Below are positions 7,460 to 13,415 of a stretch of DNA of 17,437 nt, piece after piece (positions within the stretch are counted from its first letter, which is position 1; each line of letters begins with the position of its first letter). The translations under genes were made by a program, and so were the position numbers. Below the pieces are notes generated by a model. The model searched no databases, was not told the origin of the DNA, and saw nothing but the letters and a program-made list of their open reading frames with translations. This DNA is from Clostridiales bacterium (GTDB taxonomy: Bacteria > Bacillota > Clostridia > Oscillospirales > Oscillospiraceae), in NCBI GenBank assembly GCA_018374635.1, contig JAHAEW010000070.1, positions 1-17,437 on the forward strand, given 5' to 3'.

Positions 7460-7605
7460 TGGAGATCCGAAACGAACTGCGTTACCTGTTATCGGTGGGC
7501 CTGTGGGAACGGATGGCGGCTGACGGCCTGCTGACCAAAGAAGAACTGGCCAGGGCCAAACGGCTGTCCGCAGAACGATACCGGCCCGGAACTGTTTGGG
7601 AATAG
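7459..7605 (+). CDS. SHOCT-like small protein, 48 aa
   Basis: This short frame begins with an ATG that shares its A with the helicase stop codon (TGATG) and ends at TAG 7603-7605. The product reads MEIRNELRYLLSVGLWERMA, then ADGLLTKEEL and ARAKRLSAERYRP. The pattern of a short amphipathic helix, then DGLLTxEEL and a second helix, is that of the SHOCT (short C-terminal) domain, a small oligomerisation or targeting module. Small proteins of this kind are commonly found just upstream of serine recombinase genes in clostridial integrative elements, which is the arrangement here. The role is unproven; it may act as an accessory factor to the recombinases. The tight overlap with the helicase supports that it is translated. 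Confidence 0.7.
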   Translation: MEIRNELRYLLSVGLWERMAADGLLTKEELARAKRLSAERYRPGTVWE

Positions 7606-7674
7606 TGCTGGCTATTCCCGCAGGGGTGTGGTATGGTTTCGTTGCCAAAAAAGATGGAAGGAGGCGAATGAGAA

Positions 7675-9222
7675 ATGGCTGAAGTACAAGTAATTCCACC
7701 CAAGGCAGCGAGACCAGACACCCTGCGGGTAGCAGCCTACTGCCGGGTCAGTTCTGACTCGGCAGACCAGCTCCATTCCTACGCTGCCCAGATCCGGGCC
7801 TATACGCAGGCGATCAACGCCCACGATGGCTGGGATTTGGTGGACATCTACGCAGATGAGGGCCTGACCGGCATGCGGATGGATAAGCGGGAGGACTTCA
7901 ACCGCCTGATGGCAGACTGCCGGAAGGGCAAGATCGATAAGATCGTGGTCAAGTCCATCTCCCGATTTGCCCGAAATACCCGCGACTGTCTCGCCACCCT
8001 GCGGGAACTTTCCGCGCTGGGTGTGACCGTCAAATTTGAAAAAGAGAATATCGACACTGGAACGCTCACCTCAGAACTGATGGTGAGCGTTTCCGCTTCT
8101 CTGGCCCAGGAGGAATCCATCTCCATCTCCAAAAACCAACGTATGAGCTATCAGCGCCGCATGGAGCGTGGGGAGTTTATTACCTGCTCTGCACCATTTG
8201 GATACCAAATCGTTGATGGTAAGAATCTCGCAATCGTAGAGGACCAGGCAGAGATCGTAAAGTGGATCTTTGCAGCCTATCTAAAAGGATATAGCTCCGA
8301 GTGGATCGCCCGGGAGTTAAGTGAGAATGGGCCTGCCCCCCTTCATGGTGGACAAAAATGGCATCAGCAGACCATTCGAAATATCTTAACAAACGAGAAA
8401 TACATTGGGGATACCCTCTGTCAGAAAACCTACACAACCAACACATTTCCATATCGCAGGAAAGACAACCATGGCGAAGCGGCCCAATATTATGTAGAAC
8501 ATACCCACCCTGCCATCATCAGCTATGAGGACTTTCAAAAAGTTCAGGAACTGCTGAAACGGCGGGCAGAGCGACAGTCGATTCCACATGATCAGACTCC
8601 GCTTGCTCGGAAGATCATCTGTGGACAGTGTGGGACGCTATACCTGCGGAGAATTTCGAAAGCTGGATATGTTACCTGGGTATGCCGCAGGCATGACAGA
8701 AAGGCTGCCGACTGTCCCAATGGAAGGATCAGGGAGGGCAGCATCCATACGGCATTCCTTCGGATGTACCACAAGCTGAGAACCCATGACGGCATCGTGC
8801 TGGCACCTGTGTTGAAGCAAATGGAGGCCTTGTCAGATGCCCTACATCGCGGCAACCCGGCCATGCTGGCGGTCAACACAGCCATCGCCGCGGCATCCGA
8901 GCAGAGTTACCATCTCACCAAGCTGCACACGGCAGGTCTCCTGGACGAGACTGCCTTATCCACAAAGCAGGCGGAACTCAACGCCAAGCTGACAGAACTG
9001 CGCCGGGAGAGGCGAAAGCTGCTTTGCAATGAGGATATTGATAAACAGGTGGATGCACTTCGCCTAACGATCGATACCATCCGAAATGGTCCGGAGACTC
9101 TGTCCAGCTTTGACGAAGCCCTGTTCACCAAGCTGGTGGAACGAATCGTTGTAGATACCCAGAGCACCATCCGCTTTCAACTATATGGCGGATTTGAATT
9201 CCAAGAGACGCTGGAGGCGTAG
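7675..9222 (+). CDS. Large serine recombinase (first of three)
   Basis: 515 aa. The N-terminal resolvase domain has AAYCRVSSDSADQ with catalytic Ser26, DEGLTG (61-66), and KSISRFARNTRDCL (93-106) carrying the conserved arginines. The Recombinase domain spans about 170-300, including FGYQIV, WIARELSENG and ILTNEKYIGD. It is followed by a zinc ribbon with C316, C319, C337 and C347 and a helical, coiled-coil-prone C-terminal region with many charged residues. These enzymes cut and exchange attachment-site DNA through a Ser-DNA link. ATG 7675 follows AGGAGG (7659-7664) at 10 bases. A second ATG at 7668 in another frame would give only MRNG and a stop overlapping the true start. The next gene begins 4 bp after the stop, so all three recombinase genes are likely one transcript. 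Confidence 0.93.
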   Translation: MAEVQVIPPKAARPDTLRVAAYCRVSSDSADQLHSYAAQIRAYTQAINAHDGWDLVDIYADEGLTGMRMDKREDFNRLMADCRKGKIDKIVVKSISRFARNTRDCLATLRELSALGVTVKFEKENIDTGTLTSELMVSVSASLAQEESISISKNQRMSYQRRMERGEFITCSAPFGYQIVDGKNLAIVEDQAEIVKWIFAAYLKGYSSEWIARELSENGPAPLHGGQKWHQQTIRNILTNEKYIGDTLCQKTYTTNTFPYRRKDNHGEAAQYYVEHTHPAIISYEDFQKVQELLKRRAERQSIPHDQTPLARKIICGQCGTLYLRRISKAGYVTWVCRRHDRKAADCPNGRIREGSIHTAFLRMYHKLRTHDGIVLAPVLKQMEALSDALHRGNPAMLAVNTAIAAASEQSYHLTKLHTAGLLDETALSTKQAELNAKLTELRRERRKLLCNEDIDKQVDALRLTIDTIRNGPETLSSFDEALFTKLVERIVVDTQSTIRFQLYGGFEFQETLEA

Positions 9223-9225
9223 GCA

Positions 9226-10002
9226 ATGGCAAATCGGAAGATATTGTATGGCTACCAGATCATACACGGCGATCTGGTTATCCAGGAGGAGGAACGACTC
9301 ACTGTTCAAAATATATTTACCACCTATCTGGCCGGGTTATCCTATCAGGCACTGGCAGACCGGATGAATGCGGACAACATCCCGTTCTCTCAGGAATCGC
9401 CGCTGTGGAACAAGCACAAAATCAAGCGAATGCTGGAAAACTCTCGCTATGCCGGGGAAAATGGATACCCACCCATTATTGACCAAGATACCTTCCAGCA
9501 AGTGCAGGAAAAGATCTCAGAAAAGACAAGTGGGAAGTTTCCACGCCGGACGGAATCGGATGGCTTATGGCAAAAGCTGCGAAGCGGATGCTGTCAGACT
9601 CGCCTGCTCCGAACCGGAGGGCCAATCGGGCATACCGGAAACGTCCATCTGAAATGTTCTGCCTGCAGAAACGCATTTGTTGTCGGGAAGGAGGAACTGC
9701 TTGCGCAGACGGCACGGCAGCTTGCGGCACATGAAAAACCCATATGTAAGCCATACGCGCCCTCTGCGGAGGCTGTTCGCCTGGCCAATGCCATTAACCG
9801 GGCGTTGGAACAGCCAGGAGACGGTAAGGAGGCTCTCTCCCACATCCTGCAAGGGGCAGCTGCCCGGTATGCCTGCTGTGATGATGGTGTGGATACGGCT
9901 GTAAGCCAAACGCAGCCCGACCAAATCGACTGGGAACGCTTCGAACGAACGGTCTCCCATATCATAATCGGAACAGATAACGCAATCACCGTACACTTCT
10001 GA
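9226..10002 (+). CDS. Recombinase-domain protein lacking the catalytic domain
   Basis: 258 aa, starting 4 bp after the previous stop with a GGAG ribosome binding site. It begins straight in the Recombinase (DNA-binding) domain: ILYGYQIIHGDLVIQEEERL, YQALADRMNADNIPF, IKRMLENSRYAG and DTFQQVQEKI. A reduced zinc-ribbon-like part follows (C122, C123, C144, C147), and then a C-terminal helical region ending VSHIIIGTDNAITVHF. There is no resolvase domain, so the catalytic Ser and active-site arginines are absent. This is not random truncation: it has its own start and ribosome binding site, good codon use and a complete C-terminus. It is probably an accessory or directionality partner for the flanking catalytic recombinases, or a decoy subunit. 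The role is inference; the missing domain is seen directly. Confidence 0.85.
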   Translation: MANRKILYGYQIIHGDLVIQEEERLTVQNIFTTYLAGLSYQALADRMNADNIPFSQESPLWNKHKIKRMLENSRYAGENGYPPIIDQDTFQQVQEKISEKTSGKFPRRTESDGLWQKLRSGCCQTRLLRTGGPIGHTGNVHLKCSACRNAFVVGKEELLAQTARQLAAHEKPICKPYAPSAEAVRLANAINRALEQPGDGKEALSHILQGAAARYACCDDGVDTAVSQTQPDQIDWERFERTVSHIIIGTDNAITVHF

Positions 10003-10025
10003 TTAGGAACAGAAAGGACAGCAAA

Positions 10026-11663
10026 ATGGAACAATCATCACTGGAACGCACCGTCCACCGTATTCCGGCATTACGCTCCAATGTAGCAGGCAACAAGACG
10101 AGACTCCATGGCAGGCAGCGGGTGGCGGCTTACTGCCGGGTCAGTACCGACAGCGAGGAGCAGATCAACAGCTACACCGCCCAGAAAGCCTACTACACCC
10201 AGAAAATTGAGGAGTCCCCAGATTGGGAACTGGCCGGGATCTTCGCGGACGAGGGGATCACCGGGACCAGTATGAAGAAGCGAAAAGAATTCAACCGGAT
10301 GATCACCGCCTGCAAGCGGGGCGGGATCGACCTCATCCTAACAAAATCCCTCTCCCGTTTCGCACGAAATACAGTGGACTGCCTGGAGACGGTACGGATG
10401 CTGAAGGCCAGGGGGATCGGGGTCATCTTCGAAAAGGAAAATATCAATACGCTGACAGAGTCCAGCGAGTTCCTCATCACCCTGTTCAGCGGATTTGCCC
10501 AGGCCGAGAGCGAATCCCTCAGCTCCAATATCCAGCTGGGCATCCGTATGGCAATGAAAGAAGGAAAGGTCAACTTCCACTACAGATCCATGCTGGGCTA
10601 CCAAAGAGGAGCGGACGGTAAGCCGGAGATCGTACCGGAGGAGGCCGAGGTGGTGCGGCGAATCTACCGCCGGTACCTGGAGGGCTGCAGTGAGGGCCAG
10701 ATCCAGAGAGAACTTACCCAAGATGGGATCGCCACCGCAAAGGGTGTCAAGGCATGGTCCCATCAGATCGTGCATAACATCCTCACCAATGAAAAGTATG
10801 CGGGAGACGCCTTGCTGCAAAAGACCTTCACCACAGACTGCATCAGCAAGAAGGTCAAGAAGAATACCGGCGAGTTGCCGCAGTATTACATCAAGGACAA
10901 CCACCCTGCTATCATCCCGCGGGACATCTACCAGCGGGTACAGGAGGAGATGGCACGGAGGACCAGCAAGCGAAAGATTCTGCAGAAAAGCGGAAAAACA
11001 GAACAGGGCAAGTATTCCGCCAAGTATGCGCTCAGTGAGCGGCTGGTCTGTGGGGAGTGTGGTTCCCCCTATAAGCGGTGTACCTGGGCCAGGAACGGCG
11101 TCAAACGGATCGTCTGGCGGTGCGTCTCCCGGTTGGAATTCGGGAAAAAATACTGCCATAACTCGCCTTCCATGGCGGAGGACAAGCTGCATACCGCAAT
11201 TCTCACGGTGCTTAACCGGGTAGTCGAAGCAAGCGATGGCCTACAGGATGAACTGGCAGAGACGCTCCGAATGGTATGTACCCCGGAAGGGGTCGGTAAC
11301 AACCTGTTGGAATTGGAGCATGAACTGGAAGCCCTGACCGCACAACAGAACGCCCTGTTGGATCAGGCGTTAGCCAACATGGAGGATCTGACGATAGCAG
11401 AGCAACTCAAGACCCTGCTGGAAGAAAAGCAGAACCTGCAGACACGGATCGATGCGGCGAAGAAAGAGGCAGCCAACAGAATCAACGAGGACTCACGTAT
11501 GGCAGAGTACGCAACTTATCTGGAGGAACATCTCAATGGCTTTCCTCACTATGATGACGAGGTCGTTCGCAAGATGATTGAACGGGTCACTGTAGTCGAT
11601 AAGGAAACAATCCGGGTCAAGTTCCGATACAGCGATTTGGAGATTGAACAGACCGTGCGCTAG
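10026..11663 (+). CDS. Large serine recombinase (third of three)
   Basis: 545 aa. The resolvase domain has RVAAYCRVSTDSEEQ with catalytic Ser40, FADEGITGTS (73-82) and KSLSRFARNTVDCL (107-120). The Recombinase domain extends over about 180-315 (LGYQRGADGKPEIV, ILTNEKYAGDALLQ). The zinc ribbon has C342, C345, C366 and C377, followed by a long charged helical region that includes ENLEHELEAL-like heptads. It is related to but clearly different from the first recombinase, so the pair probably forms a heteromeric recombination system or serves two sites rather than being a recent duplication. It starts at ATG 10026 after AAAGGA, 23 bp downstream of the middle gene. A hairpin eight bases after its stop ends the unit. 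Confidence 0.93.
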   Translation: MEQSSLERTVHRIPALRSNVAGNKTRLHGRQRVAAYCRVSTDSEEQINSYTAQKAYYTQKIEESPDWELAGIFADEGITGTSMKKRKEFNRMITACKRGGIDLILTKSLSRFARNTVDCLETVRMLKARGIGVIFEKENINTLTESSEFLITLFSGFAQAESESLSSNIQLGIRMAMKEGKVNFHYRSMLGYQRGADGKPEIVPEEAEVVRRIYRRYLEGCSEGQIQRELTQDGIATAKGVKAWSHQIVHNILTNEKYAGDALLQKTFTTDCISKKVKKNTGELPQYYIKDNHPAIIPRDIYQRVQEEMARRTSKRKILQKSGKTEQGKYSAKYALSERLVCGECGSPYKRCTWARNGVKRIVWRCVSRLEFGKKYCHNSPSMAEDKLHTAILTVLNRVVEASDGLQDELAETLRMVCTPEGVGNNLLELEHELEALTAQQNALLDQALANMEDLTIAEQLKTLLEEKQNLQTRIDAAKKEAANRINEDSRMAEYATYLEEHLNGFPHYDDEVVRKMIERVTVVDKETIRVKFRYSDLEIEQTVR

Positions 11664-11670
11664 AATAAAA

Positions 11671-11714
11671 GTACGAAGGAATGGCTGTGCTGATGCACTG
11701 CCATTCCTTCGTAC
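11671..11714. terminator. Perfect bidirectional terminator between convergent operons
   Basis: GTACGAAGGAATGGC (11671-11685) pairs perfectly with 11700-11714. After a T/T mismatch, an extra GTGC/GCAC closes a TGAT loop. The plus-strand tail is weak (CTATTT), but on the minus strand the stem is followed by TTTTATTC, so it also suits the kinase-helicase operon coming from the right. A recombination-site function at this boundary cannot be excluded. Confidence 0.75.
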
Positions 11715-11794
11715 CTATTTGCAGTTGGCTTTGTCAGTTATGTCGGTAAAGAAAACCACGCCCAACGTACAGACTTCCTTTCATCCTGTTCAGA

Positions 11795-13123
11795 TTACGA
11801 TTTGCTTGGAGCTTCTGACCCAATTTCTAAAAGATCATTCCAGAGTGAGTCAATCTGAGCAGAATTAAATGTTATTTCAGCGCACAGCTTGTAAAGGCGG
11901 CGCTTGTAAACGGTCTCCTTGGCCGCGTATTGGCCCTGGATAAAACAGGCGGTACCGAAGCAGAACTTCACGGAAGAGATGTCCTCAGAAGGGACTGTGG
12001 TCAGTACACAGTCTTTTCGCAGTTTTCCCATCCTGCCCAATATGAAATCGGCCTGATAATCATTCCGGTTATAGCGGACGATAACCTCCTTTGTATGCGC
12101 AGAAAAAATTGTGCGGAGGATGTCATCGTTGAGCAATTCTACCAAAAACGGTGCCTGGATAAAGATGCGTGGTGCCTTAAAAGCGGCGCAATGGTACAGA
12201 ATATCCTGAAGTTCTCCGTCCAGCAGCGGGCGGTCGGCGTAATAGGCCGCTTCCAGTAAATCTGCCCAGTCACTCTGCACTCCACGGAGTTTGAACGCCG
12301 CAATCAAGTCGTGGGGCAGTTGTTCCTCCTCCGGGGAAGCGGCGCAAGGACGGTTGGGCGGAGAGAAGAGGTTCCAGGCACCCAAGTGTCGGCAGTTGAG
12401 CTGTTCCGCCAGTACATCTGCATAGGCTTGGATTCCAGACTGGAAGTGAAAGGCCAGGGAGCGATCCGCCTGATTTAGATATACGAAGCAGAACTCGCGC
12501 TGATAGGACAGTGTGTGATAGGAGATATCAAGAATCCGATACAGCTCAGCGCTCTCAGCAGTACTCTGGAATACCACATTGGCCAGACGGCTCTCTCGGT
12601 AAATTACCGCTAGCGTATCGAACTGACTGCGCAGGAATTCCAGATTGAGTGGATACTTCTCCAGAAGGTATGCCTGCCCCCGCGGCGGCTCCCGGTAGGT
12701 GCCCAAGAGGGGCGTATCCGAGACCTCACCGGTGATCTGGTTTACCGATATGCGGCTGAGCTGGCTGCGCAGGGTCTTGACCTTCTTCTGGCTCTCCAGC
12801 ACCTTTTTCCCCAAATCAGTCAGGACAATGTCGCCACAGGAAACAGCGGCGAGCTGTTCACTGTCCAGCTGTGATACGATTTGTAGCATAATACTTTCTG
12901 GCAGGCCGAACTGATCGGCAAGATCGGGGAGGGATTTGGAACCGATGCGGATGGCGGTGAGGACACATTCTTGAACAAAGGAGAGCACCTGGACACGCCG
13001 TTCCCAGACAGTCAAGCCTATTTCCTGGACAGGAATATAGACTGGAACCCGACAGATGAAATCATAGCCGGAAAGCTGCGGAGGAATGTATTTATCAACA
13101 TTTTTTTGCCATTCAGACAGCAT
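11795..13123 (-). CDS. Partner of kinase-helicase: winged-helix-like protein, 442 aa
   Basis: The ATG at 13123 lies inside the end of the upstream helicase frame (11-bp overlap) and follows AAAGGAG at 7 bases, so it is co-translated with the helicase. Residues 52-110 look like a winged helix (CVLTAIRIGSKSLPDLADQF, IMLQIVSQLDSEQLAAV, IVLTDLGKKVLE). The last 120 residues (IFSAHTKEVIVRYN, VLTTVPSEDISSVKFCFGTA, CFIQGQY, AEITFNSAQIDSLWNDLL) have the layout of a phospholipase D-like C-terminal domain, but the HKD histidine is not visible. If that resemblance is right, the domain is degenerate. Residues 140-310 are unassigned. There is no signal peptide or membrane segment. It may be a DNA-binding or effector subunit. 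No family name is claimed. Confidence 0.8.
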   Translation of the reverse strand: MLSEWQKNVDKYIPPQLSGYDFICRVPVYIPVQEIGLTVWERRVQVLSFVQECVLTAIRIGSKSLPDLADQFGLPESIMLQIVSQLDSEQLAAVSCGDIVLTDLGKKVLESQKKVKTLRSQLSRISVNQITGEVSDTPLLGTYREPPRGQAYLLEKYPLNLEFLRSQFDTLAVIYRESRLANVVFQSTAESAELYRILDISYHTLSYQREFCFVYLNQADRSLAFHFQSGIQAYADVLAEQLNCRHLGAWNLFSPPNRPCAASPEEEQLPHDLIAAFKLRGVQSDWADLLEAAYYADRPLLDGELQDILYHCAAFKAPRIFIQAPFLVELLNDDILRTIFSAHTKEVIVRYNRNDYQADFILGRMGKLRKDCVLTTVPSEDISSVKFCFGTACFIQGQYAAKETVYKRRLYKLCAEITFNSAQIDSLWNDLLEIGSEAPSKS

Positions 13124-13415
13124 TTGTAAACTCCTTTATATCGATTTCCTGACAAAATTCGGGATGCTCCTGCATATAGCTGAACACATAGGGAAAGCGG
13201 TTGCCGGGGATACGGGGATTGCGGAGAAACTTTCCGTCACCGACAATGATCAAGGCCCGTTTCGCGCGGGAGAAGGCAACATTCAGCCGTGCTTCCTCTT
13301 TCAAGAATCCGATACGCCGCTGATTGCTGCTTCGGACGGTGGAGTAGATGATGATGTCACGCTGACTGCCCTGGAATGCATCCACGGTGTTGATATCGAC
13401 TTCAATGTGGCTCAA
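13113..13415 (-). pseudogene. C-terminal end of the SF1 helicase in a shifted frame (motifs V-VI)
   Basis: This 100-codon frame begins at a TTG at 13415 that need not be a real start. It encodes SHIEVDINTVDAFQGSQRDI, then STVRSSNQRRIGFLKEEARL and NVAFSRAKRALIIVGD. These are motifs V (VDAFQG) and VI (AFSRAK) of DNA2/Upf1-type helicases, exactly what the upstream helicase lacks. The two frames overlap over 13404-13430. Removing one base there, for example a C of CCC in AAATCCCATTGAG, joins them as IPNPLSHIEVDI. The restored protein would be about 1073 aa. I therefore treat this as the end of the same gene, not as a separate protein. Confidence 0.8.

Noticed and set aside
7668..7682. Four-codon mini-ORF (MRNG) overlapping the first recombinase start
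   Set aside because: It could modulate initiation, but the spacing from AGGAGG is only 3 bases and such overlaps arise easily by chance.
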